Shown here one piece after another: positions 19,983 to 29,032 of a stretch of 64,000 bases of DNA. The stretch comes from Helicobacter rodentium ATCC 700285 (GTDB lineage: Bacteria; Campylobacterota; Campylobacteria; Campylobacterales; Helicobacteraceae): positions 62,001 through 126,000 of the forward strand of contig NZ_JHWC01000002.1 of the NCBI RefSeq assembly GCF_000687535.1. Direction: 5' to 3'. A model generated the notes under the pieces. It searched no databases. It was not told where the DNA came from and saw nothing but the letters and a program-made list of their open reading frames with translations. A program made the position numbers and the translations under genes. Every line of letters begins with the position of its first letter. The first letter of the stretch is position 1.

Positions 19983-21052
19983 TGCGCAGTTTAGACTTAG
20001 AATTTTTAGAGGATTTAAAAGCGGGAAAGAATCTTTTAGCCTTTTCGGGCGGGGTGGATTCTAGTGCCTTGTATTTTTTACTTAAAAGTTATGGAATCCC
20101 TTTTGATGTAGCGATTGTGGATTATGGAATCCGCAGACAATCTGCTTTGGAAGTTTCTTATGCGCGGAATCTTTGCTTTATGGACAACAAGCAATGTTTT
20201 GTGAAAGAGGTGCAAAAAATTCAAGGAAATTTTGAGAATGAAGCGCGTAAGGTGCGTTATGCGTTTTTTGAATCTTTAATCAAAGCACAGGGTTATACGC
20301 ATTTAATTTTAGCTCATCAACTAAACGATGTCCTAGAGTGGTTTTTAATGCAATTTTGCAAAGGCACGAGTTTGGAGAGAATGCAAATGCCGCCCAAAAG
20401 CCAAAGAAGTATTTGGGATTTGGCAAAAGCAAAAACAATAGATTATTGGCTTGTGCGTCCTTTATGGAAAATAAATCGTATGCAAATTTTGCAATATCTT
20501 AACACAAATCAACTTTTTTATTTTGAGGATTTTAGTAATTTTGACACACATTTTACGCGTAATTATTTTAGGCAGAATTTTACAGACAAACTCATAGAGA
20601 AATTTACAAGCGGGATTGCATTCAGCCTAGAATTACTCCAAGAAAACTCAAAAGCGCAGCGCAAAAGCGAAATTATGAATGTGGAATCTCTTGGCAAGTG
20701 TTGTGTGTTGGAGGGGAAAGATTATCAGAATGTATTGGAGGAATTAGATTTTGTGTGCAAAATGTGTGGTGTATTGCTTTCGCGTGTGCAGAAATTGGAG
20801 TTAAAGGAGATTTTAAAATTAGAGCATTTTTCGCGAGTTTTTAAGCATAAAATTGCGATAGAAAAGGCGGGGAAGAAATTGTTTGTTTGTTCTTATTGCC
20901 CTAAGGTAGTAATTCCTAAGAGGGTGCGAGAGCAATATCGTTCTTTAGGGATTCCACCAAAGTTTAGAATCTTTTTATTTCAGGCAAAAATTTTGGGTGC
21001 AGAGCAAAAAATTTTGGATATAATTTTTCATTTAAGGAGTAAAGATGAGTAA
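19982..21052 (+). CDS. tilS: tRNA(Ile)-lysidine synthetase
   Basis: Converts the wobble cytidine of the tRNA-Ile CAU anticodon to lysidine, using ATP. The PP-loop SGGVDSS lies near residue 21, and LAHQLNDVLEWFLMQ is the second conserved block. Length 356 fits the short TilS form of this phylum. It is coupled to rimO by a one-base overlap. A promoter for the next gene lies inside its last 40 bases. Confidence 0.92.
   Translation: MRSLDLEFLEDLKAGKNLLAFSGGVDSSALYFLLKSYGIPFDVAIVDYGIRRQSALEVSYARNLCFMDNKQCFVKEVQKIQGNFENEARKVRYAFFESLIKAQGYTHLILAHQLNDVLEWFLMQFCKGTSLERMQMPPKSQRSIWDLAKAKTIDYWLVRPLWKINRMQILQYLNTNQLFYFEDFSNFDTHFTRNYFRQNFTDKLIEKFTSGIAFSLELLQENSKAQRKSEIMNVESLGKCCVLEGKDYQNVLEELDFVCKMCGVLLSRVQKLELKEILKLEHFSRVFKHKIAIEKAGKKLFVCSYCPKVVIPKRVREQYRSLGIPPKFRIFLFQAKILGAEQKILDIIFHLRSKDE
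21019..21024 (+). promoter_or_regulatory. Perfect -10 box inside the tilS 3' end
   Basis: TATAAT preceded by GGA lies 20 bases upstream of the ATG at 21045, with AAGGAG in between. A transcript starting about 7 bases downstream would have a very short leader. It suggests the YedF-like gene can be transcribed apart from tilS. Confidence 0.5.
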
Positions 21053-21377
21053 AGTGTTCTTGTTAAAAGACGATGGAATTGGAGAGCGCGGAGAGCTTGG
21101 AAGAAAGCTTATGCTAAGCTTTTTAGGGACGCTTCTGACAATGGATAAACAACCCAAGGCAATGTATTTGCTTAATCGTGCGGTTTTGTTAGCCACGATA
21201 GATAGTGAGGGTGTAGAAGCATTGAAACATTTGGAGGAAAAGGGCGTGGCGATTTATTCTTGCCAAACTTGTTTAGGGCATTTTGATGTGCTTGATAAGC
21301 TAAAAGTTGGAAGTGTTGGAAATATGCAAAATACGCTTAATGCGCTACTTAGCGAGGATTCCATTATTACGATTTAG
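21045..21377 (+). CDS. YedF-like DsrE-fold protein (selenium-linked)
   Basis: 110-residue protein matching the C-terminal DsrE-like half of YedF. The signature is IYSCQTCLGHFDVLDKLKVG with a CxxC, followed by GNMQNTLNAL. Full YedF has an N-terminal TusA-like domain, which is absent here. The family occurs with selenium metabolism, and mnmH at 12253 in the same window fits that. Biochemical role unknown. It overlaps tilS by 8 bases, has its own -10 box and AAGGAG, and converges on the heptosyltransferase gene with an 11-base overlap. Confidence 0.8.
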   Translation: MSKVFLLKDDGIGERGELGRKLMLSFLGTLLTMDKQPKAMYLLNRAVLLATIDSEGVEALKHLEEKGVAIYSCQTCLGHFDVLDKLKVGSVGNMQNTLNALLSEDSIITI

Positions 21378-22437
21378 TAGGCTTTAGCAAGGGGGTTAAA
21401 AATTCTTGCAAGGTTTTGAGTGCGGATTCCTCGTTTATTTTTGTAAGCAAACAATCGCTTTTTTTGCTACCATTGCAACCATCTCTACCACAAGGCACAC
21501 AAGGCAAGGATTCTTGATAAACAAGATGTTTGCCCATTCTTTGGATTCCTTTTGGAGAAGTGTAGGTGGATTCTAGGAGTGTATTATCCCAAGGACCCCA
21601 AGTTTTTGGAGAGGTTGGACCAAAAAAGGCAAAAGTCGGGGTATCGTTTGCCGCGCTTAAATGCATAACTCCTGTATCGACCCCAACAAATGCAAGGGCT
21701 TTAGAATTCAGCAAAGAAACTTCCGCAAGAGAGAGATTTCCATTAAAAGAAAGGGGTTTGGTTTGAGTAAGTTGCAGAATCTTTTGGAGTTTTTCAGATT
21801 CTCTAGGATCGTTTGAGGCTGTGAGGACACAAGGGATTTGGTAGGTTTGCGTAATAAAATCAATGATTTTTGCACAAAAGCTATCCGCTAAGCATTTAAA
21901 CATCCAACTGCTGAATAAATGCAAATGCACGAAATGGTTTGGTAGTTTGGTGAATTTTTCACAAGATTGCGCTATGTTGGTGCTGACGCGTTTGTGGAGA
22001 ATTGGAACTTTAAGTGCGTGTAGGGATTCTAAGTTGTAATCAATCGTGTGCGTTCCTTTGGCGATTAATTTTAAGGTGTAGATATTTTTTGACCAAAAGC
22101 TAGGCGGAGGAAATCCCACGCGAATCTTTGCTCTGCTCCAAAAACTTAAAAAAGCTGTGCGCTCCCCAGCACTCAATCCTATCACCATATCATATCTTTC
22201 TTTGGCAACTGCAAGGAGGAGAGAAGTTTCTGTGTAAAGCTTATAAAAGGGATTCTTTGGACGCTCAAGGAGATGGATTTTGCGCAGATTTTCACGACTG
22301 ATTGCTCCCTCTGTGCCTTTATTCACCAACAAATCAATGCTACATTCTTCGCCATAATAGGATTTTAGATTTGGAATCAGTGGGCTAACAAGCAACACAT
22401 CGCCGATTTTGTTTAGTTTAATGATTAAAATTTTCAT
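21367..22437 (-). CDS. Glycosyltransferase family 9 (heptosyltransferase-like)
   Basis: GT-B fold glycosyltransferase of the ADP-heptose:LPS family, 356 residues. It starts MKILIIKLNKIGDVLLVSPL, the typical GT9 nucleotide-fold entry. The C-half has FVGVDTGVMHLSAANDTPTFAFFGPT, where the Asp-Thr-Gly loop contacts ADP-heptose. It also has a Cys cluster (LPCVPCGRDGC) seen in WaaQ/WaaF-like members. It likely adds a core heptose in LPS inner core synthesis; exact linkage unknown. Same strand as lpxL and waaC, 9 bases beyond lpxL. Confidence 0.88.
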   Translation of the reverse strand: MKILIIKLNKIGDVLLVSPLIPNLKSYYGEECSIDLLVNKGTEGAISRENLRKIHLLERPKNPFYKLYTETSLLLAVAKERYDMVIGLSAGERTAFLSFWSRAKIRVGFPPPSFWSKNIYTLKLIAKGTHTIDYNLESLHALKVPILHKRVSTNIAQSCEKFTKLPNHFVHLHLFSSWMFKCLADSFCAKIIDFITQTYQIPCVLTASNDPRESEKLQKILQLTQTKPLSFNGNLSLAEVSLLNSKALAFVGVDTGVMHLSAANDTPTFAFFGPTSPKTWGPWDNTLLESTYTSPKGIQRMGKHLVYQESLPCVPCGRDGCNGSKKSDCLLTKINEESALKTLQEFLTPLLKPTKS

Positions 22438-22446
22438 ATAAAATTC

Positions 22447-23367
22447 CTAATGCCTGTAAATTTCTGGATATTGGTTTTTAAATTTCTTATGAAACCATAG
22501 CCATTCTTTAGGATTTTCGCGAATTATTTTTTCCAAAATATCGCTTTGCAGTTGAGTTAGATTTTGAATATCGTCTTGCAAATTTTCTGTTTTTTGAAAT
22601 TCTAGCGGAGGAAGTATTTTGATAATAATTTTGCGATAATCTTGAGAATAAGAAGCAAAGGCATGCACGATTTTGGCGTCATATTTGAGAGCCAAAATAG
22701 AGGCGATGGGTGTATGGCGGACATTTTTATCAAAGAATTTGACGAGCAATCCTTCGCTATTTGCGGTATTTTGGTCTGTTACGATTCCAACTGCATTGCT
22801 TTTGTTTAGGGCTTTGACTAACCCTAGCATTGCACCTTGTTTGTCTAGGATTTTTACTTGAAACTTTGAACGCGTTTTGATGAGATAAGCGTTAATTAAG
22901 GCACTTGGTGTCATTCTTGCTACTGCGACAATCGGGTGATTGAAAGTGCAGGTAAAAGCGGGTGTGGTATATTCCCAATTTCCATAGTGTGCTGTTGTGA
23001 AAATAATTTTTTCTCCCTTTTGAAGTAGGGATTCAATGATTTCTCCATTCTCAAAACAAGTTGTTTTTAAAATATGCTCTTTGTTGCTCACTGCCAACAT
23101 AAAAAAACTAATGGAATTATAAACAAGATTGAGATAATTTATTTTTAGAATTTCTCGCTTTTTGGAATCCTCTAAGGCATTATTGTAAGCAAAATTCAAG
23201 TTAGCCATTAAATCAAATTTGCGTCTGGAATCTAGGCAGTAGAGGATAAATGCGATTCCTTTAGCAAATCCAAGCCGCAAACAATGGGGCATAAATAAGA
23301 AGAAATATCCCAAAGCTTTAAGACTAGAAAAAAAAGCCATTTCTTTAAGGAACAACAAAGGCTTCAT
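22447..23367 (-). CDS. lpxL: Lipid A biosynthesis acyltransferase (LpxL/HtrB family)
   Basis: Transfers a secondary acyl chain to Kdo-lipid A at the inner membrane. 306 residues with an N-terminal membrane segment. The catalytic HX4 box is TAHYGNWEY (His followed by a conserved Asn-Trp-Glu), and GIVTDQNTANSEG is the second family block. Its start overlaps the waaC stop by 4 bases (ATGA). The order waaC-lpxL downstream of ppx matches H. pylori. LpxL and LpxM subtypes cannot be separated confidently by eye. Confidence 0.92.
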   Translation of the reverse strand: MKPLLFLKEMAFFSSLKALGYFFLFMPHCLRLGFAKGIAFILYCLDSRRKFDLMANLNFAYNNALEDSKKREILKINYLNLVYNSISFFMLAVSNKEHILKTTCFENGEIIESLLQKGEKIIFTTAHYGNWEYTTPAFTCTFNHPIVAVARMTPSALINAYLIKTRSKFQVKILDKQGAMLGLVKALNKSNAVGIVTDQNTANSEGLLVKFFDKNVRHTPIASILALKYDAKIVHAFASYSQDYRKIIIKILPPLEFQKTENLQDDIQNLTQLQSDILEKIIRENPKEWLWFHKKFKNQYPEIYRH

Positions 23368-24371
23368 TTGTTTTCCTTTGAAGCATTTAAGAGATGCAAT
23401 GCAAGTTTAGAAACCTCTAAAGGTGCGATTGTGCGGATACTAAAGTCGTCCTTTTGGTAGTTTGCATCCGGATTTGCGCTTAAAAAAAGGTTTTGCTTGG
23501 TGTAAAGATTGAATCGGCTAGGAGGCGTTGCGCCAAAGAGTGTGATAGAGGGACATTTAAAAGCCCAAGCAAGATGTGTAATGCCCGTGTCTCCACCAAT
23601 GACTAAATCCATTTGCGTGATAAGGCTTTTGATTTGGTTTAAATTCAAGTTTTGAATCGTCTGGAATTGTGCATTTTTGGGGTTTAGAATCTCTAGTTTT
23701 TCGCGACTTAGAAAAAGTGGCGTACAATGCTGTGCATTCAAAAGGAGTGCAAGTTCTACAAAGTGTTCTAAGGGATATGTTTTGTTTGGTTTAGAAGTCT
23801 CTAGCACACAAAGAATCTTTTTGCCTTGGGGCAAATCAAAAGGTGGGCAATCTTGAAAACCTAGAAAGATTTTTGGGTTTTTCAAGGTTTCTAGGGTTGG
23901 AATATTTAAAGAAAATGCACTGAATGCTAAAGTTGCATTGCGTAATAAAATATGCTCTCCATAAGGAATTGGGATTTTTTGGTGATAAAATAGTGTTGCA
24001 AGAGATTCTTTTGCACTTTGGAATCCGACAATTTGATTTGTTTTAAGGCATTTACTAAGAAAAGCGGATTTTAATAAGCCCTGCAAATCCAAAACAATAT
24101 CATACGATTCTTGCCTAAGCGTAGAGTAAATGGCTTTTAAGCGATGAAAGTTTTTGGATTGAATGGATTGTTTAAGAGGGATTGGAATCAATTTGTCAAT
24201 GTAGGGAGAATTTTCTAAAATTTCACTAAAAAGACTATCTGCATACCAATGCAAGGTTGTTTGGTAGGTTTTGTTTAAATCCTCTAAAAGCAAAGGCAAG
24301 ACGCTTGCGCTATGGATAATGTCCCCCATAGCACTTAAGCGAACGATAGCAATTTTAAGAGGAGTTTTCAT
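23364..24371 (-). CDS. waaC: LPS heptosyltransferase I
   Basis: Adds the first heptose to Kdo2-lipid A. GT9 family, 335 residues, beginning MKTPLKIAIVRLSAMGDIIH; SAMGDIIH is typical of WaaC. The C-half loop is LVIGGDTGITHLAWAFKCPS. Identification as WaaC rather than WaaF rests on this N-terminus and on the ppx-waaC-lpxL order. It starts 3 bases after the ppx stop and is coupled to lpxL. Confidence 0.93.
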   Translation of the reverse strand: MKTPLKIAIVRLSAMGDIIHSASVLPLLLEDLNKTYQTTLHWYADSLFSEILENSPYIDKLIPIPLKQSIQSKNFHRLKAIYSTLRQESYDIVLDLQGLLKSAFLSKCLKTNQIVGFQSAKESLATLFYHQKIPIPYGEHILLRNATLAFSAFSLNIPTLETLKNPKIFLGFQDCPPFDLPQGKKILCVLETSKPNKTYPLEHFVELALLLNAQHCTPLFLSREKLEILNPKNAQFQTIQNLNLNQIKSLITQMDLVIGGDTGITHLAWAFKCPSITLFGATPPSRFNLYTKQNLFLSANPDANYQKDDFSIRTIAPLEVSKLALHLLNASKENK

Positions 24372-24374
24372 TGG

Positions 24375-25856
24375 CTAGTTTGATATTTTTGAATCCAAAA
24401 AAGCAATTTCCACAATTTGGCTTGGAAGGATTAGTTTGGTGATTTGTTCGCGCACGAGATAAGAAAATTTAGAATGTGTAATTTGCAGTGTTAAACCCTT
24501 GGGGCTTGAATAAAAGGCAAAATCAAAATCTTTTGGGGCTTGATTTTGACTTAAAATTTCACAAAGTCCAACAAAGAAACTAAGAATCCTAAGGGTTGTA
24601 ATATCAGGCAATAAATCTGCATAGGGCAAAGAATCTGGAATTTTTTTAGAGGCAAATCGCACAAGAGTAGCAATTAATAAGCGGTCTTTATGACTTAAGC
24701 CATAGCTTAAAGCGTTGAATAAAATGTAGTTGCCGTGCCGACTTTTTTCATAAAAATTAAGTGCGACCCCGATATTGCATAGTTCTGCGCTAATGCACAA
24801 ATGTGGCTGATAGGAATCGCTGACTAATTGATGTTTTTTTTGGGATTCAAAAAGCCTTAATGCTAAAGTCTTTTGTAGATTGGATTGCTTAAAATCACTG
24901 ATAAAGCGGTCCTTTAAATTTCTCACGCTCGGATTGAAATTAGGAGGAAAATGTCCATTTTCATAACGCAGAAGGTCATTTAGAAAAACTCCCTCGCGCA
25001 CCCCAACTCCGCTTGTGATAATATGTTTGGCTTCAAAATTAAGCAATGCTAGGTGAAAAATTAATGCACCACCTTGAATCGAATCAATCCTATCTTCTTT
25101 GATTCCAAGTTTAGGCAATTCCAATGGGTTGGTTGTGTAAATTTGATGAAAAAGATTAGCGTGTGCGTGGAAATCGTATTCAAAAGCGTGAAGGGTATCT
25201 AGTGGATAATCCGTTTGTTTTTGAATAACCTTGCTAAGAGCCCTTGCAGTTCCTCCAATTCCAAAAATGCGTTGATGTTTGAAGTGAGAGGGAAGATTAG
25301 CAAGGGTTTGCTGCACAAAATCGATTGCGCCTTTCAAGTCCCCTTTATCAAAAAATAATTCTTTTAAACGAATCGTTCCCAAATTCAATGAGATTTTATC
25401 AATAATTTTGAAATTTTCTATTAATGCACATTCTGTGCTACCCCCTCCAATATCAATTGTGAGACCTTCGTTGTAGGGCAAAAGATTAAGCGCACTTAAT
25501 GCGCCAAAATAAGCTTCTTGCTCTCCGCTAATGACTTTGATTTTCAATCCAATTTCTCTTGCGAGTTTTAAAAAATCCGCTTTATTGGGCGCATCACGTA
25601 CTGCTGAGGTTGCAACACATAGAATTTTGCGCGCCTTATGTAATTTTGCAATCCATAGAAAATCCTTTAACGCACAGATTGCACGCTCCATAGGTGTAGG
25701 TTGTAAATAGCCTTGATGTTCATAAGTGGATTCAGAGATTCTAACTTTGCTTTTGGTTTCATAAAGTAAATGGAATCCCAAATGACTCGTTTTTTTAAAA
25801 ATCGCCATTCTAGCAGAGTTAGAACCAATATCAATAATTGCAGTAATTTGTGCCAC
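24375..25856 (-). CDS. ppx: Ppx/GppA exopolyphosphatase / pppGpp phosphatase
   Basis: Degrades polyphosphate and/or pppGpp. 493 residues, with the sugar-kinase/HSP70-like fold at the N-terminus (AIIDIGSNSARMAIFK; LTIDIGGGSTECALI; IFGIGGTARAL) and a C-terminal HD-like helical domain with HLCISAELCNIGVALNF. Which substrate dominates cannot be read from sequence. It lies 8 bases after the ferredoxin gene on the same strand. Confidence 0.92.
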   Translation of the reverse strand: MAQITAIIDIGSNSARMAIFKKTSHLGFHLLYETKSKVRISESTYEHQGYLQPTPMERAICALKDFLWIAKLHKARKILCVATSAVRDAPNKADFLKLAREIGLKIKVISGEQEAYFGALSALNLLPYNEGLTIDIGGGSTECALIENFKIIDKISLNLGTIRLKELFFDKGDLKGAIDFVQQTLANLPSHFKHQRIFGIGGTARALSKVIQKQTDYPLDTLHAFEYDFHAHANLFHQIYTTNPLELPKLGIKEDRIDSIQGGALIFHLALLNFEAKHIITSGVGVREGVFLNDLLRYENGHFPPNFNPSVRNLKDRFISDFKQSNLQKTLALRLFESQKKHQLVSDSYQPHLCISAELCNIGVALNFYEKSRHGNYILFNALSYGLSHKDRLLIATLVRFASKKIPDSLPYADLLPDITTLRILSFFVGLCEILSQNQAPKDFDFAFYSSPKGLTLQITHSKFSYLVREQITKLILPSQIVEIAFLDSKISN

Positions 25857-25864
25857 TTTTTGCC

Positions 25865-26116
25865 TTAATCTTCTTGGTGAAGTTGAGAATGTTTAAACTT
25901 TAATTCTTCCAAAGTCTCTACATTATCTGGGTCTGATATAATCGCATCTACCGGACAAACAGAAAGACAAGCTGGTTCGTCATAGAATCCATAACATTCT
26001 GTGCAACGTTCTGGGTCAATCGTGTAGTTAGGGTCTCCCTCTTCAATCGCTTCGTTTGGGCATTCTTCGCGACAAGCATCACAGGCAATGCATTCTTCAT
26101 TAATCATTAAGGACAT
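25865..26116 (-). CDS. YfhL-type 2[4Fe-4S] ferredoxin
   Basis: Soluble ferredoxin with two [4Fe-4S] clusters: CIACDACREECP and a second motif CTECYGFYDEPACLSVCP, with the insertion typical of YfhL/Alvin ferredoxins. 83 residues when started at MSLMINEECIAC (26116), chosen because GGAGA lies 5 bases upstream and H. pylori HP0277 begins the same way. A longer frame from 26137 is possible but lacks support. Acidic overall. First gene of the ferredoxin-ppx-waaC-lpxL-GT9 run. Confidence 0.95.
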   Translation of the reverse strand: MSLMINEECIACDACREECPNEAIEEGDPNYTIDPERCTECYGFYDEPACLSVCPVDAIISDPDNVETLEELKFKHSQLHQED

Positions 26117-26186
26117 AATTTCTCCATAATCTATCAAATTTAAAATGAGGTTTTTAACTAAAAAATTCTAAAGAATAACTTAAATA

Positions 26187-26843
26187 TCATAAAATTAAAA
26201 TCTTTGCGTCCAATGCTTGGAGGTGTTGCGTTTGATTTTGAAGTTCTTGCGGAATCTTGCTTAAGATAATTTTGTTTTTTGGAATCATTGGGAGAAGGGT
26301 GAAGTTGCCATTTAAATCCAAAATATCTGCTTTGGCAAAAATGGATTTAGTTAAATCCTCTTTGGATTCTATGCGAAAGATTCTCTCCAAGCCAATTTTT
26401 AGTGCGTAATCACTCAAATCTTTAAGTTCTTTTTGTGTTAAAAATTGAGGATAAAAAACAATACCATCTGTGCCATACACAAGGGATTCTAGTAGCTGGT
26501 AAGAATCCAAGATTAAAAAATCATAAACCAAAGGAATAGAAACATAGCGTCTAAGGTAAGTTAAATATTCTAGGGATTCTATGAAAAATCCACTCGCTTG
26601 ATTTTCGTAATATTTTGCAGTTTGCAAAAATTCAGTTTGTGCTTTGGAAAGTAAATTTTGTGAGAAATAATATAGATTTTTGGGAGTAAAATCTATACTT
26701 TTCTTTAGGCTTCCATATAAGGGGCGCGGTTGATAGGGGGTATAGGCAAGTGCGCGTCCAAGCCATTCTTGAGGAAAGCTTTGCTTTTTTTTGCGAAGAG
26801 TTTGTTTGATTTTTGTGATTTCATTTTCACTAAAAGTGCGCAA
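26187..26843 (-). CDS. Degenerate TrpC-like (indole-3-glycerol-phosphate synthase fold) protein
   Basis: 218 residues that align with the TIM barrel of IGP synthase (for example FFIESLEYLTYLRRYVSIPL and DFLILDSYQLLESLVYGTDG) but lack its catalytic set. By alignment to E. coli TrpC, the Glu of ECKKASPSKG is Ser (SLKKS) and the SPSKG loop is lost. The Lys of CKDF is Tyr (VYDF), the Glu of TEV is Arg-Ile (FRI), and the ESG phosphate loop is absent. It is also shorter than TrpC (about 255). It is thus unlikely to make indole-glycerol phosphate; function unknown. The start is TTG, supported by AAGG 8 bases upstream and by adjacency to glyS. Confidence 0.75.
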   Translation of the reverse strand: MRTFSENEITKIKQTLRKKKQSFPQEWLGRALAYTPYQPRPLYGSLKKSIDFTPKNLYYFSQNLLSKAQTEFLQTAKYYENQASGFFIESLEYLTYLRRYVSIPLVYDFLILDSYQLLESLVYGTDGIVFYPQFLTQKELKDLSDYALKIGLERIFRIESKEDLTKSIFAKADILDLNGNFTLLPMIPKNKIILSKIPQELQNQTQHLQALDAKILIL

Positions 26844-26852
26844 GTTTAAGCC

Positions 26853-28910
26853 TTAAAAGCTGATTTCTTTAATGTCTGCAATTTCTAAAAAAGCTTTATA
26901 GATTTTTGCAATTAAATGTTTGCGATTGTTTTTAAAATCCTCATCAGGCGCATTGACTAGCACCTTATCAAAGAACCTATCTAGGATTGGGCTAAGTTGC
27001 AGCAAAGATTCTAAACGCGCAGAGTAATCCTCGCCCTTTAAAACACAAGCATTAAAGGCTTGATAAAGCTCTATCTCTTCTTGAGCAAGTAATTTATGCT
27101 CTTTAATTTCCAAAGCAGAATTCAAATTCACTTCTTTTGTGATATTTGCAAGTCTTTTGAATGTTTGTGATAAGAGGTTTTTGTCTTGATTTTTAAGGGT
27201 GGAATCTAGCGCGACAAGTTTTTGGAATATTTGCACCAAATCCCTCTCGCCTGTGGCTAAAACCGCACGCAATAAAGAAGTATTAAATTCCAATGTGGAA
27301 TCCAATCTCTCTAAAATAAAATTTTCAAGAGATTCCAAATTAAAGGATTGATAAAGGGGGGCAAGTTTCTCTAAAGTGGTTTTTAGGTTAAAGGGTAAGT
27401 TAAAATGTAAGATGATTTTAATTACCCCATTTGCTGCTCTACGCAACGCAAAAGGGTCTCTTGAGCCACTTGGAATCTTAGCAACACTAAAAAGCCCCAT
27501 TAAGTTATCTAGCTTATAAGCAAGAGCAACCAGTGCGCTAATGAGGTTAGATGGCAATACGCTTTCCTCGGAGTTTGGTAAATATTGCTCTTTGATTGCA
27601 AGTGCCACTCTATCATCATAGCGCAAAGCCTTTGCATAATAATAGCCCATAATGCCCTGTAATTCTGTGAATTCATATACCATTTCACTCATCAAATCTG
27701 CTTTGCTTAATGTCGTAGCCTGTTCTAAGATTTCAGTAAGAAGTGCGAGATTTGGTTCGATTTCTGTAAGCTGTTGTTCAAAGAGTTGGCTTAAAATCTG
27801 GATAATTTTGCGTTCTCGTGTTGTTTTATCCCACATAGAACCTAAGCCTTCTACAAAGATAACTTCTTTAAGTCGTTCAGGCTGAAAACCTGCTTTTAAA
27901 TCGTTATGATAGAAAAAGAGTGCGTCCTCTAAACGCGCACGAAGCACTTTGATATTACCTTCTATAATTGCTTTAGAATCCTGTGCTAAACTATTAGAAA
28001 CAAGCACAAATCCATTATAAAGCCGCTCCCCTTGATAGGTGGCAAAATAACGTTGATTGACTTTCATTGAAGTAATAATGCAGGGTGCTGGAATTTCTAA
28101 AAAATGTTCGCTAAATTCACCAAAAAGTGCAGTTGGATATTCTGTAATGCTTATAATTTCTTCTAATAATTCTGAATCCAATTCAACTTTAATGCCCTTT
28201 GTGTCTTCAATTTGTTGAATCTCTGCTAAAATTTTTTCTTTGCGTTTATTTTGATCTAAAATAACACCATTGTGGCATAAAATATCAAAATAATTTGGGA
28301 TATTCTGAATATCATAAGGTTCAAAACTTATGTTGCGATGCACAAAAGTTTGCGCTTTGCTTTCTACTCCATAGAGATTTAGAGGGACAAGTTTATTATC
28401 CAACAAACATAAAATCCAAGAAATTGGACGAATGAAAGATTCCTTTAGGCTACCCCAACGCATTGTTTTGCCAAAATGTAATGATTCCAAAAAGTCTTTG
28501 ATGATTTGCTCTAAAAGGTTGATTGCTGGAATTTGCGGTGCTTGTTTTTGGCAATACAAAATCTCTTTCCCTTCTTTTGTTATTGTGCTTACTTCTTCTT
28601 TGGTGATCCCACATTTTTTAAAGAATCCCAATGCGGCTGGAGTGGGCGCATTGTCTTTATAGGCAATGCTTAAGGGTGGTCCAAAAAACTCCAATGTTTC
28701 TTCTTGTTGAGATTTAGGAAAGTCTTGTGCAATCAGAACTAGACGTCTTGGCGTATAAAAAAAATCAAATTCACAAAGAAGTCGGTTTGCCTTTAGGACT
28801 TGTTGAAATTTACCTTTAATGTTTGGAAGCTCGGTTAAAAAAGGAATCGCAGGTAATTCCTCTGTGCCAATTTCAAGTAAAAGTGGGCTTGTATTTGATG
28901 TAGTTGCCAT
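26853..28910 (-). CDS. glyS: Glycyl-tRNA synthetase beta subunit
   Basis: Tetrameric GlyRS beta chain, 685 residues, partner of the alpha chain (glyQ, not in the window). Family blocks seen: LLEIGTEELPAIPF at the N-terminus, FGKTMRWGS near 145, RADLMSEMVYEFTELQG-like SKADLMSEMVYEFTELQG near 405 and GSRDPFALRRAANGV near 490. The C-terminal anticodon-binding region ends FFDKVLVNAPDE. The upstream gap is divergent with the histidine kinase gene. Confidence 0.97.
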   Translation of the reverse strand: MATTSNTSPLLLEIGTEELPAIPFLTELPNIKGKFQQVLKANRLLCEFDFFYTPRRLVLIAQDFPKSQQEETLEFFGPPLSIAYKDNAPTPAALGFFKKCGITKEEVSTITKEGKEILYCQKQAPQIPAINLLEQIIKDFLESLHFGKTMRWGSLKESFIRPISWILCLLDNKLVPLNLYGVESKAQTFVHRNISFEPYDIQNIPNYFDILCHNGVILDQNKRKEKILAEIQQIEDTKGIKVELDSELLEEIISITEYPTALFGEFSEHFLEIPAPCIITSMKVNQRYFATYQGERLYNGFVLVSNSLAQDSKAIIEGNIKVLRARLEDALFFYHNDLKAGFQPERLKEVIFVEGLGSMWDKTTRERKIIQILSQLFEQQLTEIEPNLALLTEILEQATTLSKADLMSEMVYEFTELQGIMGYYYAKALRYDDRVALAIKEQYLPNSEESVLPSNLISALVALAYKLDNLMGLFSVAKIPSGSRDPFALRRAANGVIKIILHFNLPFNLKTTLEKLAPLYQSFNLESLENFILERLDSTLEFNTSLLRAVLATGERDLVQIFQKLVALDSTLKNQDKNLLSQTFKRLANITKEVNLNSALEIKEHKLLAQEEIELYQAFNACVLKGEDYSARLESLLQLSPILDRFFDKVLVNAPDEDFKNNRKHLIAKIYKAFLEIADIKEISF

Positions 28911-28995
28911 TATTACCTCTTAAAAAAAATTCCCAAATTGTAACAAAATAAATAGAATAAAAAGCTTTAAAATCCATAAATAATTGATTTTAGGA

Positions 28996-29001
28996 TATAA
29001 T
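28996..29001 (+). promoter_or_regulatory. -10 box for the histidine kinase gene
   Basis: A perfect TATAAT (context TTTAGGATATAATG) lies 32 bases upstream of the ATG at 29033, in the divergent gap with glyS. No strong -35 is visible, as is usual in Campylobacterota. Confidence 0.55.
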
Positions 29002-29032
29002 GAATGTCATCAAATTAGCTCGGGAATAAGCA

